Numbered from the stretch's first letter, positions 38,223 to 47,475 are shown. The stretch: DNA of 64,000 nt from Acidovorax carolinensis (GCF_002157145.1 NZ_CP021361.1:1302001-1366000), one strand, 5' to 3'. The notes: generated by a model not told the origin, from the letters alone. Program-made: numbers and translations.

Positions 38223-38462
38223 GAAGTTGACAGGATCGATCTGTAGCAGCGCTTCCTGTCGCCAGTATTCGGCCGCATCCAGATAGCCCTCCCACACGCA
38301 GCCATTGCAGCCCCGCCCGCAGCAGGTGGTGGGCTCGGGCGGGGGCGCTCGTAGCGCCAGGCCCTGGGCCCGGGCCTGCTGCTGCAGCACTTCGAACATG
38401 GCGCGGGCCGAGGGGCCATCGGTGGCGCGGGCGGGCCACGGCGCCCGCAGGTTGGCCGTCAC
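38217..38462 (-). CDS. Oxidoreductase-like domain protein, unknown function
   Basis: 81 residues. The C-terminal half (PPEPTTCCGRGCNGCVWEGY, about 41-60, then LDAAEYWRQEALLQ) is the four-Cys oxidoreductase-like domain, a short family of unknown role that may bind metal. A GTG start at 38462 overlaps the stop of the upstream membrane protein gene (GTGA), which argues for coupling; an ATG at 38399 would give 60 residues. The stop codon lies in the right arm of the repeat split by the IS30-family element. Confidence 0.7.
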   Translation of the reverse strand: MTANLRAPWPARATDGPSARAMFEVLQQQARAQGLALRAPPPEPTTCCGRGCNGCVWEGYLDAAEYWRQEALLQIDPVNFE

Positions 38463-38722
38463 GACCGGTCGCGGGCCTTGGTGGCCGCCGCCCGGCGCAT
38501 GGCGTAACGCACCAGAAACCCGCCCCCCAGCACCAGCGCGAACCAGCCCGCCAGGGCCGACTGGGCCATGATGTCCTGCACGCTGGGCGAACGCGCCACA
38601 TAGGGGCCAATCAGCACCACCAGCCCAATCAGGGCGCAGGTGACGCCCTTGAACAATAGCTCTTTGTCGGCCTTTTCGGCAGGACTGGCGGGGCTGCTGG
38701 GGCGGTTGGCGGGTGAGGGCAT
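38459..38722 (-). CDS. Small inner membrane protein, unknown function
   Basis: 87 residues. Two hydrophobic segments (VTCALIGLVVLIGPYVA at about 27-43, SALAGWFALVLGGGFLV at about 55-71) are joined by a short loop, with a Pro/Ser-rich N-terminus and a basic tail (RRAAATKARDRS). No family was recognised. It overlaps the oxidoreductase-like gene by 4 bases and is divergent from rbgA. Confidence 0.65.
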   Translation of the reverse strand: MPSPANRPSSPASPAEKADKELLFKGVTCALIGLVVLIGPYVARSPSVQDIMAQSALAGWFALVLGGGFLVRYAMRRAAATKARDRS

Positions 38723-38808
38723 GGCAGGGGTGGAACGGATGGGGGCGGGACACGATTATCCTTGCCACCCTCAGCCCGCACCGAATCAACAAGAAAGTAC
38801 CCCCTCGC

Positions 38809-39759
38809 ATGGCCATCCAGTGGTTCCCCGGTCACATGCACCTGACCAAGAAAGCCATCACCGAACGCATCAAGGACATTGACGTGGTGATCGAGGTGCT
38901 GGACGCGCGCCTGCCGGGCTCCAGCGCCAATCCGCTGCTGGCCGAACTCACGGGCCACAAGCCCACGCTCAAGGTGCTCAACAAGCAGGACGTGGCCGAC
39001 CCCGATCGCACCGCGCTGTGGCTGGACTGGTACAACGCCCAGAGTGCCACGCGCGCCGTGGCGCTGGATGCGTCAGACCCTGCTCCCGCCCGCAAGCTGA
39101 TCGACGCCTGCCACCTGCTGGCGCCAAACCGCGGCGGCATGGCCAAGCCCATGCGCGTGCTGATCTGCGGCGTGCCCAACGTGGGCAAGTCCACGCTCAT
39201 CAATACGCTCACCAACAAGCGCCAGGCCAAGACGGGCGACGAGGCCGGCATCACCAAGCTGGAGCAGCGCATCACGCTGGCCGACGACTTTTACCTGTGG
39301 GACACGCCCGGCATGCTGTGGCCGCGCATTGTCGTAGTGGAAAGCGGCTACAACCTGGCCGCCAGCGGCGCCATTGGCCGCAATGCGTATGACGAGGAAT
39401 TGGTGGCGCTGGAGCTGCTGCGCCGCCTGCAAACGCACTATGCGCCCCTGCTGGAGGCGCGCTACAAGCTGGGCCTGCCCGGCGGCACTGTGGCCAGCAT
39501 GCACGACGAGGAACTGCTCGAAGCCATTGGGCGAAAGCGCGGCGCCATGCTGGGCGGAGGGCGCGTGAACCTGCAAAAAACCGCCGAGATCGTGATGACC
39601 GATTTCCGTACTGCCATTTTGGGGCGCATCACGCTGGAAACGCCCACCGAGTTCGAGGCCTGGCGGGCCGCCGGTGCGCTGGCGGACGCCGAGCGCGAAG
39701 CCAAGAAGCAGGCCCGCGAAAACCGCAAGAAGAAGGGCAGCGGCACCCGCGAGCCTTGA
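38809..39759 (+). CDS. rbgA: Ribosome biogenesis GTPase YlqF/RbgA
   Basis: A 316-residue, circularly permuted GTPase. G4 LNKQDVAD (about 60) precedes G1 GVPNVGKSTLINTLTNKRQA (about 120-139) and G3 DTPGMLWPR (about 165). The start MAIQWFPGHMHLTKKAITER is the YlqF/RbgA signature, so the ATG at 38809 is chosen over upstream in-frame starts. The family acts late in 50S subunit assembly. Confidence 0.93.
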   Translation: MAIQWFPGHMHLTKKAITERIKDIDVVIEVLDARLPGSSANPLLAELTGHKPTLKVLNKQDVADPDRTALWLDWYNAQSATRAVALDASDPAPARKLIDACHLLAPNRGGMAKPMRVLICGVPNVGKSTLINTLTNKRQAKTGDEAGITKLEQRITLADDFYLWDTPGMLWPRIVVVESGYNLAASGAIGRNAYDEELVALELLRRLQTHYAPLLEARYKLGLPGGTVASMHDEELLEAIGRKRGAMLGGGRVNLQKTAEIVMTDFRTAILGRITLETPTEFEAWRAAGALADAEREAKKQARENRKKKGSGTREP

Positions 39760-39829
39760 GCCTTGCGGAAGGGCCCGGTCCTTTGGAGTCGCGACCTTCC
39801 TTGCCCCATCGCAAAAAAACCGCTGCCGT

Positions 39830-39973
39830 TTATTTGTTCTTGTCCTTGCCGCGCGGGATCACCGTGGTCATGGGCGGCATGGGGCGGTCAGAGCCGTGGC
39901 CTTCCTTGGGCGGTGAGGTGTCTTTCTTCGGCTTTTTTGCCATCTTGTTGTTGTGCATCTGTCCTTTGGCCAT
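39830..39973 (-). CDS. Small basic protein, 47 residues, unknown function
   Basis: The minus-strand frame ATG 39973 to TAA 39832-39830 encodes a Lys-rich peptide (MAKGQMHNNKMAKKPKKDTS ... VIPRGKDKNK). A textbook ribosome-binding site AGGAGGA lies 6 bases before the ATG. Gly, Pro and charged residues dominate, with no hydrophobic core, so it may be disordered or bind nucleic acid. I recall similar small proteins in other betaproteobacteria but cannot name a family. Confidence 0.65.
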   Translation of the reverse strand: MAKGQMHNNKMAKKPKKDTSPPKEGHGSDRPMPPMTTVIPRGKDKNK

Positions 39974-40111
39974 AGATCCTCCTGGGCGGGTCTCGGAATG
40001 GGACCACTCGGGGGATGGTACGTCACAAACCGGGCGGGCTCGCCCATCGTGGGTTGCAAGTTGGTCTGCCTTGCGTGGCCTTTTCCAATGGGATAGCGCG
40101 CGGACCGGGCT

Positions 40112-40651
40112 TCAGAAAGCCGAACCCGGCTGGGCCAGAAACGCCAGCTCGCCGGGCGTGGACATGCGCCCCAGTGCGGCATTGCGGTGCGGATAGCGGC
40201 CGAACCGCGCAATGATGTCGCGGTGCGCAACTTCGAAGCGCAGGTTGTTCTCCAGCCCCGGCTGGTCAAACAGCACCATGGCCTTGGCGTGGATGGCGCT
40301 GGATTCGCTGTGCATGTAGGGCAGGTAGGCAAAGGCCCGCTGCGCCGGTGGCAGGGCCGCATCGTGGCCGCCGGCCACCAGTTCCTGGGCCAGCACCAGC
40401 GCCTGGGCATCCTGTGCAAATGCCAGCGGCGTGCCGCGATGGATGTTGCGAGAGAACTGGTCGAGCACCACGATCTCGGCCAGGCGGCCCTGCGGCGTCG
40501 CACGCCATCCCCACAGTTCGCAGCGCTGCGCCGCCTGCCAGACGGAGCCAAAGCGCACACGGATCATGGCGTCGATCGCGTCTTCCTGGGCAAAGTGCTG
40601 CGCGGGTGAGAGTTCTTCGAACCAGAAATGAACGATGTCTTCGGCTTGCAT
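40112..40651 (-). CDS. DUF924 family protein
   Basis: A 179-residue DUF924 protein with a helical, TPR-like fold. Conserved parts are DIVHFWFEELSPAQHF (about 5-20), LAEIVVLDQFSRNIHRGTP (about 57-75), LPYMHSESSAIHAKAMVLF (about 109-127) and HRDIIARFGRYPHRNAALGR. The function is unknown. It is followed on the same strand, after a palindromic repeat, by nothing obviously related. Confidence 0.9.
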   Translation of the reverse strand: MQAEDIVHFWFEELSPAQHFAQEDAIDAMIRVRFGSVWQAAQRCELWGWRATPQGRLAEIVVLDQFSRNIHRGTPLAFAQDAQALVLAQELVAGGHDAALPPAQRAFAYLPYMHSESSAIHAKAMVLFDQPGLENNLRFEVAHRDIIARFGRYPHRNAALGRMSTPGELAFLAQPGSAF

Positions 40652-40665
40652 GAATAGTGGTTTGT

Positions 40666-40719
40666 ATCAAAAAGGCTGCTGGCGCTTGATGATAAAGCGC
40701 GACGTGCTATTAAAAACAT
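40666..40719. repeat. Dispersed palindromic repeat between truC and the DUF924 gene
   Basis: TCAAAAAGGCTGCTGGCGCTT, GATG, ATAAAGCGCGACGTGCTATT and AAAAAC show both arms of the family with some decay of the right arm. Confidence 0.65.
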
Positions 40720-40778
40720 AGTGAATGCTCGTCGCCCCGGGCAGGCGCCCGCCAAACCGGGCGAGGCGGGTGAACCGG

Positions 40779-41582
40779 CTACCGTGCGCCGGGCGCGGTT
40801 TGCCAGGGCAGCCCTGCCAGCAGCCGTTGCCAGTCTGCTGCAGGGGCCGCCGCGCCGTGGTCCACTGGCGCGGCATTTGCGGCAGGGTCGATGGGGGCGA
40901 TGGCGGTGGTCCATGCGGGCCACTGCAGGCCGCTGTCCAGCTGCAGGGTAATGCCCGTTACCGGGTGCGGCACGGTCAGATGCCACGCGTGTAGCCACAG
41001 CCTTTGATGGCCCAGCCGCTCGGCCCACCAGCGGTTCAGCGGCCCTTTGCCGTGCGTGGCGTCGCCAATGATGGGGTGCGCCAGGTGCTTGAGGTGGCGC
41101 CGGATCTGGTGGCGCCGCCCGGTGGTGGGCACGGCCTCCACCAGCGATACGCGCGTGGTGGCAAAGCGGGCGTCACTGGCCTCGGGCAGTGTGAGCTGTG
41201 CCAGGCGGCGAAAGCGCGTGTGGGCATCCTGCACGGCGGCATCGGCAGGGGCGTCATCGGGCTTGAGGGCGTGGTCCACTTCGATGGCTTCAGGCGCCCA
41301 GCCGCGCACCATGGCCAGATAGCGTTTGTGCGTCGCCCCATGCTCGAAGGCCTGCGACAGTGCGCGCGCCGCGGCGCTGTGCAGCGCCATCACCAGCACG
41401 CCGCAGGTGCCCTTGTCGAGCCGGTGCACGGGGTACACATGCTGGCCGAGCTGGTCGCGCAGGGTTTGCATCACAAAGCGTGTCTCGCCCGCATCCAGGC
41501 CCGTGCGGTGCACCAGCCAGCCAGCGGGCTTGTAAACGGCCACGATGTGCTCGTCGCGCCAGAGGATGTGCAAGGGGGGCAT
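40779..41582 (-). CDS. truC: tRNA pseudouridine synthase, RluA family (TruC-like)
   Basis: 267 residues. The RluA-family active site VYPVHRLDKGTCGVLVMAL (about 50-68) holds the catalytic Asp, and TGRRHQIRRHLKHLAHPIIGD (about 152-172) is the conserved RNA-facing segment. The N-terminus HILWRDEHIVAVYKPAGWLV lacks an S4 domain, as in TruC, which modifies uridine 65 of tRNA. RluA-family members overlap in sequence, so the exact target is less sure than the reaction. Confidence 0.82.
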   Translation of the reverse strand: MPPLHILWRDEHIVAVYKPAGWLVHRTGLDAGETRFVMQTLRDQLGQHVYPVHRLDKGTCGVLVMALHSAAARALSQAFEHGATHKRYLAMVRGWAPEAIEVDHALKPDDAPADAAVQDAHTRFRRLAQLTLPEASDARFATTRVSLVEAVPTTGRRHQIRRHLKHLAHPIIGDATHGKGPLNRWWAERLGHQRLWLHAWHLTVPHPVTGITLQLDSGLQWPAWTTAIAPIDPAANAAPVDHGAAAPAADWQRLLAGLPWQTAPGAR

Positions 41583-41723
41583 GGGTGGGGGCGCGGGAGC
41601 GAAGATGCAGTAAAACACCGAAGGCGCGCATTGTGCAGGAAGTAAGCGATGGCTCGCACACTGGCTACGATGGGTTACCACCCGTGCCTGCACCAAGGGG
41701 CTGTGCGCGCGACAATCGGGGCC

Positions 41724-42674
41724 ATGACGAAGAAAACCATCCTCCCGCTGCAACTGCTGATTGCGCCCGACAAGAACGACCCGGCCCCGCTCATCCTCTA
41801 CCACGGGCGCAATTGCCCCGACGGCTTCGGTGCCGCGCTGGCCGCGTGGCTCTATTACGGCGACAGCGCGCAATACCTGGGGCTGGATCACGGCGATGTG
41901 AAGACGGTGGACGATCTGCCCCCCGTGGCGGGCCGCACGGTCTATGTGCTCGATTTTTCGTTCTCTGCCGAGATCCTGCAGGCCATCGACCAGAGTGCAG
42001 CCAAGCTGGTGATGCTGGACCACCACAAAAGCGCCGCCGAAAAGCTCACCGGCTTTGCCTGCCGCTGCGGCGTGGTGCACTTTGACATGAGCAAATCGGG
42101 CTCTCGGCTGGCATGGGAGTTCTTCCATCCCGAGCAGCCCGTGCCGGCCCTGCTCCAATACATCGAGGACCGCGACATCTGGAAATGGGAGTTCCCCGAA
42201 AGCGCGGGCTTTTTGTCGGCCCTCGACATGGAACCCCAGGAATTTGCGCGCTGGCAGGAGATCGCGGCCTTCACGCCCGGGCAGCTCACCGCTTTCATGG
42301 CGCGCGGCGCGGCGATGGACGAAAAATACCGCAAGCTCGCCGGCGATATTGCCGAGGGCGCACAGCCCCTGGTGTTCAACGGCATCGAGGGCCTGATGGT
42401 GAACGCGCCCGGCATGTTCCACAGTCTGGTGGGCGACCTGCTCTCGGCCAAGACCGGCACCTTTGCCCTGATGTGGAGCGCAGGCGCCCAGGGCGTCAAA
42501 GTGGGCCTGCGGGCGCAGCGCAATTTCGACTGCATTGCGCTGGCCGAAAGCATGGGCGGCGGCGGCCACGCGCAGGCCTGCGGCTTCAAGATGGGGACCG
42601 AGCGGCTCGCGGAACTGCTCAGCGGTGTTTTCAACGCCCAGCCTGCAGCAGCCGACCAAGAATGCGCGCCATAG
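41724..42674 (+). CDS. DHH family phosphoesterase
   Basis: 316 residues. The N-terminal DHH domain has YHGRNCPDGFGAALAAWLYY (about 26-45), YVLDFSFSAE (about 74-83) and MLDHHKSAAEKL (about 94-105) with the family's Asp and His metal ligands. A C-terminal DHHA1-like region ends ESMGGGGHAQACGFKM (about 278-293), which binds substrate phosphate. It may cleave short oligonucleotides or cyclic dinucleotide products. It is related to NrnA/GdpP enzymes but shorter; the substrate is unknown. Confidence 0.85.
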   Translation: MTKKTILPLQLLIAPDKNDPAPLILYHGRNCPDGFGAALAAWLYYGDSAQYLGLDHGDVKTVDDLPPVAGRTVYVLDFSFSAEILQAIDQSAAKLVMLDHHKSAAEKLTGFACRCGVVHFDMSKSGSRLAWEFFHPEQPVPALLQYIEDRDIWKWEFPESAGFLSALDMEPQEFARWQEIAAFTPGQLTAFMARGAAMDEKYRKLAGDIAEGAQPLVFNGIEGLMVNAPGMFHSLVGDLLSAKTGTFALMWSAGAQGVKVGLRAQRNFDCIALAESMGGGGHAQACGFKMGTERLAELLSGVFNAQPAAADQECAP

Positions 42675-42795
42675 TCCGAGTTGGAGCTGTGCTTTGCACC
42701 GAGATCGGGCGCGTTCTGGCACGTTGCTCGGACACCGACAAAAAATTCTCAGTCTCTGAATGGCGCCGGCGCGCGAGCCGGCCGCAAGCCATGGG

Positions 42796-43230
42796 TCATC
42801 GTTGGTGCCGATGCCGATAGCTCCACGGTGCCAGCGGGCGGGGCTGTGCCCATAGCCCCCTGCCGCTGGCACGGGCCTGCTGTTGCAACCGCACCAGGGT
42901 CGGATGCTCGCTGGCATAGGGCGTGTACACCCAGGCCAGGCCTGCGCGCACCTGGGCGGTGGCCACATCGGTGCCTCCGCAGCGCACATGGGCCACGGTG
43001 CGGCCGTAGTGGTCTTCGTCCACCGGGTGCAGCGTGGCGCGCTGCCTGAAACACAGTTGCGCCAGATGCTGCCGCGCCCGCTGGCCAAACGCCTGCTTGC
43101 GCTCGGGGGCGTCGATGGCCGCGATGCGTACTTTCACCTGCTGGTAGGCGCCGGGTGCGCCGCAACGGGCGGTCAGGGTATCGCCGTCGCTGATGGCGAC
43201 GACCAGGCAGAACAGGGCAGAGACAGGCAC
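42796..43230 (-). CDS. Thermonuclease family protein (SNase-like), secreted
   Basis: A 144-residue staphylococcal nuclease fold. VVAISDGDTLTARC (about 10-23) carries the Asp ligands, RIAAIDAPERKQAFG (about 36-50) the Arg/Asp pair, and DHYGRTVAHVRCGGTDVA (about 75-92) the second Arg region. The hydrophobic N-terminus suggests export. The start is uncertain: a GTG at 43230 gives a short leader, and an ATG about 35 bp upstream is out of frame by one base. Confidence 0.8.
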   Translation of the reverse strand: MPVSALFCLVVAISDGDTLTARCGAPGAYQQVKVRIAAIDAPERKQAFGQRARQHLAQLCFRQRATLHPVDEDHYGRTVAHVRCGGTDVATAQVRAGLAWVYTPYASEHPTLVRLQQQARASGRGLWAQPRPLAPWSYRHRHQR

Positions 43231-43451
43231 GGGTGCGGTAGATACAAGAAAGAAATCAGGCCCATGGCCAGGGGCATATGGCCAGTGGCGTGCGACACGG
43301 CTCGCGGGAGCGGGCGGCGCGGGCGGGCGGCGCAGCGAAGGGGGCGACTATAAGCCCCGCGCTGGCGTCGGCGCCGGTGGGCTTGGCGGCCGCGCTGGAG
43401 GCTTGGGCCCCACCGCGAATCCCGGTGCGTCTGCGCTGGCTCCCACGGGCG

Positions 43452-43859
43452 CTAACGTGGTGGCGATGCCTGCTCCGCCGGCTGGATTGGCACGGCGATC
43501 AGGCGCCGTGGATGCGCTGCCAGGGCGCTTCCCGCCGCCAGGCCCACCGCATCGGCCAGCCAGTCGCTCCATTCGCCATAGCGCCAGCCGGTGGCGGCCT
43601 GCGCCAGTTCAATGGCACCACCAAAAGCCAGCAGCCCGATGGCCACGCGCCACGGCTCGCGCGGATAGGCCAGCAGGCCCACGGTGGCCAGCGCGGTAAA
43701 GGCCAGGGCGTGCTGGGCCTTGTCCCACAGGTTGAAGACCTGCGGCGGCAGATAGGCGACGGGCATCAGCGACAGCACTGCAACGCCCAGCGACAAGGCC
43801 CAGAACCCCCACACCAGCCCAGGGTGCGACCACCGCAACATGCGCACGGCGGTCGTCAT
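43452..43859 (-). CDS. VanZ-like family membrane protein
   Basis: 135 residues with four hydrophobic segments (about 12-32, 46-62, 70-86 and 95-112). The VanZ motif FNLWDKAQHALAFTALATVGLL (about 43-64) and GGAIELAQAATGWRYGEWSD (about 78-97) are clear. The family is named for a teicoplanin resistance protein, but most members have no known role. It overlaps panE by 4 bases (ATGA). Confidence 0.85.
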   Translation of the reverse strand: MTTAVRMLRWSHPGLVWGFWALSLGVAVLSLMPVAYLPPQVFNLWDKAQHALAFTALATVGLLAYPREPWRVAIGLLAFGGAIELAQAATGWRYGEWSDWLADAVGLAAGSALAAHPRRLIAVPIQPAEQASPPR

Positions 43860-44776
43860 GCGGCACCGCCTTGCTGTGCAGGCAGGCTTTTTTCCAGCAG
43901 CCGCACCAGCGTGTGCAGCAGCCGGTTGACGGGTGTGGCAATGCCCTGCGCCTCGCCGCGGCGCACGATGAAGCCGTTGAGATGGTCGATCTCGCTGCGC
44001 TTGCCGCGCGCCAGGTCCTGCGCGGTAGAGGACATTTGCGCGGGCATGGTGGCCGCCAGGCGCAGCACCGCATCCAGGGTGTCTGCGGGCAGTGTGATGC
44101 CGCTGGCCTGCGCCACCTGCCGGCATTCGTGCACGATGTCCTGCATCACCTGGGGCACGGCCAGGCCCGGGCTGTTCATGATCTCGCCATAGGGCAGCCG
44201 GGTGATGGCCGACAGGGCGTTGTAGGCGCAGTTGAGCACCAGCTTGGCCCACAGCGCGCCCGCCACGTCGTCGGACACCTGCACCGGCACGCCCGCTGCA
44301 CCCAGGGTGGCGGCGATGTCCGCGCTGGCGGGCGCGGGTGCAATCACCAGCTCGCCGCGCCCGTGGTGCCGCACATGGCCCGGCCCCGCCATTTCGGTGG
44401 CCACGTACACCACGGCAGGGATCACGGGGCGGCCAATGACCGCCTGCAGCCGCTCGGCGTTGTCCACGCCGTTTTGCAGGCTGAGCACCACCGCGCCCTC
44501 GGCCAGGTGCTGGGCCAGCGCGCGGCCCGCGCTTTCGGTGTCGGTGGATTTCACGCAGAACAGCACCCAATGCGCACCGCGCACGGCGCTGGCATCGGTG
44601 CTGGCCGCCACGCGCACCCGCTGCGCAAATGCCTGCGTTTCAAGCAGCAGGCCGTTGGCGTTGATGGCCTGGGCATGGTGCGCGCGGGCAATCAATGTGA
44701 CCCCATGGCCGGCGCGCGCCAGCATGCCGCCGTAGTAGCAGCCCACGGCGCCCGCGCCCATCACGGCAATCTTCAT
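43856..44776 (-). CDS. panE: 2-dehydropantoate 2-reductase (ketopantoate reductase)
   Basis: 306 residues. The NADPH-binding motif IAVMGAGAVGCYYGGMLARAG lies at about 3-23, VLSLQNGVDNAERL at about 92-105, the catalytic Lys in GALWAKLVLNCAYNALSAIT (about 175-194) and RGKRSEIDHLNGFIVRRGE at about 247-265. It reduces ketopantoate to pantoate in pantothenate synthesis; some paralogues act on other 2-oxo acids. The ATG at 44776 is chosen over one 15 codons upstream. Confidence 0.9.
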   Translation of the reverse strand: MKIAVMGAGAVGCYYGGMLARAGHGVTLIARAHHAQAINANGLLLETQAFAQRVRVAASTDASAVRGAHWVLFCVKSTDTESAGRALAQHLAEGAVVLSLQNGVDNAERLQAVIGRPVIPAVVYVATEMAGPGHVRHHGRGELVIAPAPASADIAATLGAAGVPVQVSDDVAGALWAKLVLNCAYNALSAITRLPYGEIMNSPGLAVPQVMQDIVHECRQVAQASGITLPADTLDAVLRLAATMPAQMSSTAQDLARGKRSEIDHLNGFIVRRGEAQGIATPVNRLLHTLVRLLEKSLPAQQGGAA

Positions 44777-44901
44777 GAAAAAAACCTTTGTCTCAAGCCC
44801 GCCTTCGGGCGAAGGCGCCATTGTGCGATGCCCGTGGCCAGCGCGGAAATTTACGGGGAACCGGCCGCCCGCTTTGCGGTCTGAGGCGGGGTGGCATGAT
44901 C

Positions 44902-45546
44902 ATGCAATGCCCGCGAAAATTGCCACCCCAAGGAGTACCCGGTTTTGAGTTTGTCCTGGATGCCCCAGCGCACCCCTTTTCACGCCGCCGCCACAGCGCC
45001 CGCCGGGCGGGGGCTTTGCGGTGGGTTTTTTGCCTGTTGGCTGTTGCGGCCCTGCTGGCCGGGTGTGCTGCGCCGACCAAGGTGTATTCGCCGCAGGAAG
45101 ATTTCGGCTCGGTGGCCACCTATTCGCGCCTGTTCGATGCCGCGCCGGCGCAAACCTGTGAGGCTGCCCGGCGTGCGCTGCTGAGCCAGGGTTACATCAT
45201 CAACACCCATCTGGCCGAGATGGTGGAGGGCCGCAAGAGCTTTCAGCCCGAGGCCGACGCGCACCTGCAGATGATGATCCGCGTGGTGTGCGTGCCCGAA
45301 AGCGCCAATGGCAAGGTCAGCCTGGGCTTTGTGACTGCTCTGCAAGACCGCTACACGCTCAAGAAGACCAACAACTCCGCCAGCGTGGGCGTGGGCGGCG
45401 TGGGCTCGTTGTCGCTGCCCTTTCTGGCCACCGACGAAGCCCTGATCAAGGTGGGCAGCGAGACCATTGCCTCGGATGGTTTCTACGACAGTTTTTTTGA
45501 GCTCGTCAACCGGTACCTGGCCATGGGTGACGGGTCGGTGGAGTAG
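44902..45546 (+). CDS. DUF2242 lipoprotein
   Basis: The mature part (CAAPTKVYSPQEDFGSVATY, AQTCEAARRALLSQGYIINT, AEMVEGRKSFQPEADAHLQM) is a DUF2242 domain. It is preceded by a signal sequence with lipobox LLAVAALLAGC, so it should be a periplasm-facing lipoprotein. About 37 residues lie before the hydrophobic core if the ATG at 44902 is used, unusually long for a signal peptide. A nearer TTG or GTG start is possible. The function is unknown. Confidence 0.78.
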   Translation: MQCPRKLPPQGVPGFEFVLDAPAHPFSRRRHSARRAGALRWVFCLLAVAALLAGCAAPTKVYSPQEDFGSVATYSRLFDAAPAQTCEAARRALLSQGYIINTHLAEMVEGRKSFQPEADAHLQMMIRVVCVPESANGKVSLGFVTALQDRYTLKKTNNSASVGVGGVGSLSLPFLATDEALIKVGSETIASDGFYDSFFELVNRYLAMGDGSVE

Positions 45547-45609
45547 TGCGTGCGGGGCGAGATTCGCCCAGCCAGCGCCCCAGCCCCTGTCAGGCCATTT
45601 CAGGCCCTT

Positions 45610-46236
45610 TCAGTCGGCCCAGGCCCCCGGTGCCAATCCTTCGAGCGTGTACGGCCCGATGGCTGCGCGAATGAGCCGCAGCGTGGGGTGGCCCACGGCG
45701 GCTGTCATGCGGCGCACCTGGCGGTTGCGGCCCTCGCGAATGATCAGCTCGATCCATGCCGTGGGAATGGCCTTGCGCTCGCGGATGGGCGGGTTGCGCT
45801 GCCACACCGCAGGCGCGGGCTCCAGCAGGCGCGCACTGGCGGGCAGCGTTGGGCCGTCGTTGAGCTGCACGCCGCGGCGCAGCGCGGCCAGCGCGGCTTC
45901 ATCGGGCAAGCCCTCCACTTGCACCCAATAGGTTTTCTCCATCTTGAAGCGCGGGTCGGCAATGCGGGCCTGTAGCTGGCCGTCGTTGGTGAGCAGCAGC
46001 AGCCCTTCGCTGTCGGCATCCAGCCGCCCGGCCACATACACGCCGGGCAGGTCGATGTAGTCCTTCAGACCTTGCCATCTGCCTTCGGCCGTAAACTGGC
46101 TCAGCACGCCATAGGGCTTGTTGAAGCGGAGCAGGCGCATCAGGTGCGACGAGGTGGAAGACGGCGAGGTGGGCGGCGCCACCGGGCTGCGGGATGACGG
46201 GCCTGCCAGGGTGGTGCGGCGGGGGGCAAGGTTCAT
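45610..46236 (-). CDS. rluE: 23S rRNA pseudouridine synthase, RsuA/RluE family
   Basis: 208 residues. [20 protein letters not shown] (about 31-50) leads to the catalytic-Asp motif [20 protein letters not shown] (about 63-82), followed by [28 protein letters not shown] (about 165-192). The absence of an S4 domain and the compact size fit RluE, which modifies U2457 of 23S rRNA. The ATG at 46236 begins a low-complexity leader, and a later start near [10 protein letters not shown] is possible. Confidence 0.85.
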   Translation of the reverse strand: MNLAPRRTTLAGPSSRSPVAPPTSPSSTSSHLMRLLRFNKPYGVLSQFTAEGRWQGLKDYIDLPGVYVAGRLDADSEGLLLLTNDGQLQARIADPRFKMEKTYWVQVEGLPDEAALAALRRGVQLNDGPTLPASARLLEPAPAVWQRNPPIRERKAIPTAWIELIIREGRNRQVRRMTAAVGHPTLRLIRAAIGPYTLEGLAPGAWAD

Positions 46237-46279
46237 GGCACGGCAAGCGTAGGGGGCGGCGGGGTTGCCGCACCGGCGC

Positions 46280-46504
46280 TCATTTGTCGTCGTCGCTGCC
46301 CGCCACGGCGCGCACGCCTGCGGCGCCCACATCCACCGCCGCGCCCACCACGGTGGCGCCGACCTTCACGGTGGTGGCTGCCACCGTGATGGCTGCATCG
46401 GCCACGGCCACCACGGCGCAGCCTGTGCATGCCAGCGATATGCACAACAGTGCCAGGCGCCACGCTGTGCGGCTGCGTGGGTCGGAAGGGGTTGCTACAG
46501 ACAT
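46280..46504 (-). CDS. Small putative lipoprotein, unknown function
   Basis: 74 residues. A hydrophobic N-terminal segment ([16 protein letters not shown], about 14-29) ends in a lipobox-like Cys. The rest is an Ala/Val-rich stretch ([20 protein letters not shown]) with a short acidic-basic tail (GSDDDK). Composition suggests membrane association. No family is assigned. It lies between the M23 peptidase and rluE on the same strand. Confidence 0.6.
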   Translation of the reverse strand: MSVATPSDPRSRTAWRLALLCISLACTGCAVVAVADAAITVAATTVKVGATVVGAAVDVGAAGVRAVAGSDDDK

Positions 46505-46545
46505 GGTCGAATCCTCGGTTGCGGGCGCGCGGCCCCGGTGCGCTT

Positions 46546-47475
46546 TCATGCGGGTACAAACAGCGCCGGGTCCACCATGGCGCGGTTGAGCATCACGCCC
46601 CAGTGCAGGTGGGGGCCTGTCACGCGGCCCGTGGCGCCCACCTTGCAGAATGCCTCGCCGGCCTTCAGCACATCGCCTACGCGCACGTCCATGCTGCTCA
46701 GGTGGCAATACATGGTGAGCAGGCCTTGGCCGTGGTCCAGCCACACGGTGCCGCCATTGAAGAAGTAGTCGCCCACATCGATCACCTTGCCCGGCAGCGG
46801 CGCCACAATGGGCGTGCCCGTGGCGGCGGCAATGTCCATGCCGCTGTGCGGATTGCGCGGCTGGCCGTTGAAAACGCGCCGCAGCCCGAATGAGCTGGAG
46901 CGCCGCCCCGGCACCGGCACCTGCATGCGCAGTGACTGCAGCGCGCCGCCTGCGGGCTGCTCGCTGAACGTGGCCATCACCTGCGCCTGGTGGTCGCGCT
47001 CGCGCTCATAGCGGGCCTGGTCTTCGGGCGACAGGTCCACCGTGCGCGGCGACACCTTCAGGTGCTGTTCCTTGTACTGCTTGGGTGTCACGGTGTAGGG
47101 CACCTGCCGCGCGCCGCTGCCATCGGCCTGCACAACGCTGATGGTCGCATCGCCCAGCGCCGCCGCCAGCGGTATGCCCACCACGGCCGTCCACTCGATG
47201 GCATCGCCCACCACCAGCACCGGCACATCGGCATCGCCTTGGCGCACATGCGCCTGCGGGCGCGTGGCCGCCGGGCCCAGCGACAGGCGCGCCACGCCAC
47301 CCGGCACCGCCAGTGCATGGGGCCACACCGTGGGCGGTGCGGGCTGCGGCTTTGCATTGCTGCCCAGGGCCGGAAGCGCCAGCAGGCTGCCCGCGCCCAG
47401 CAATGCAGCGCGGCGGGTGAAAAGGGGCAGGGCGGTGTGGTGAGGGGCAGTGGCGGACACGGCGTGGGCAGACAT
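46546..47475 (-). CDS. M23-family metallopeptidase (LytM domain), exported
   Basis: 309 residues. A Tat-like or Sec leader (FTRRAALLGAGSLLALPALG) is followed by an Ig-like domain. The C-terminal LytM/M23 zinc domain (about 185-305) has the zinc ligands in NPHSGMDIAAATGTPI and GPHLHWGVML, with TMYCHLSSMDVRVG between them. It is expected to cut peptidoglycan cross-links or to activate amidases in the periplasm. All three zinc-site motifs are intact, so it is likely active. Confidence 0.88.
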   Translation of the reverse strand: MSAHAVSATAPHHTALPLFTRRAALLGAGSLLALPALGSNAKPQPAPPTVWPHALAVPGGVARLSLGPAATRPQAHVRQGDADVPVLVVGDAIEWTAVVGIPLAAALGDATISVVQADGSGARQVPYTVTPKQYKEQHLKVSPRTVDLSPEDQARYERERDHQAQVMATFSEQPAGGALQSLRMQVPVPGRRSSSFGLRRVFNGQPRNPHSGMDIAAATGTPIVAPLPGKVIDVGDYFFNGGTVWLDHGQGLLTMYCHLSSMDVRVGDVLKAGEAFCKVGATGRVTGPHLHWGVMLNRAMVDPALFVPA

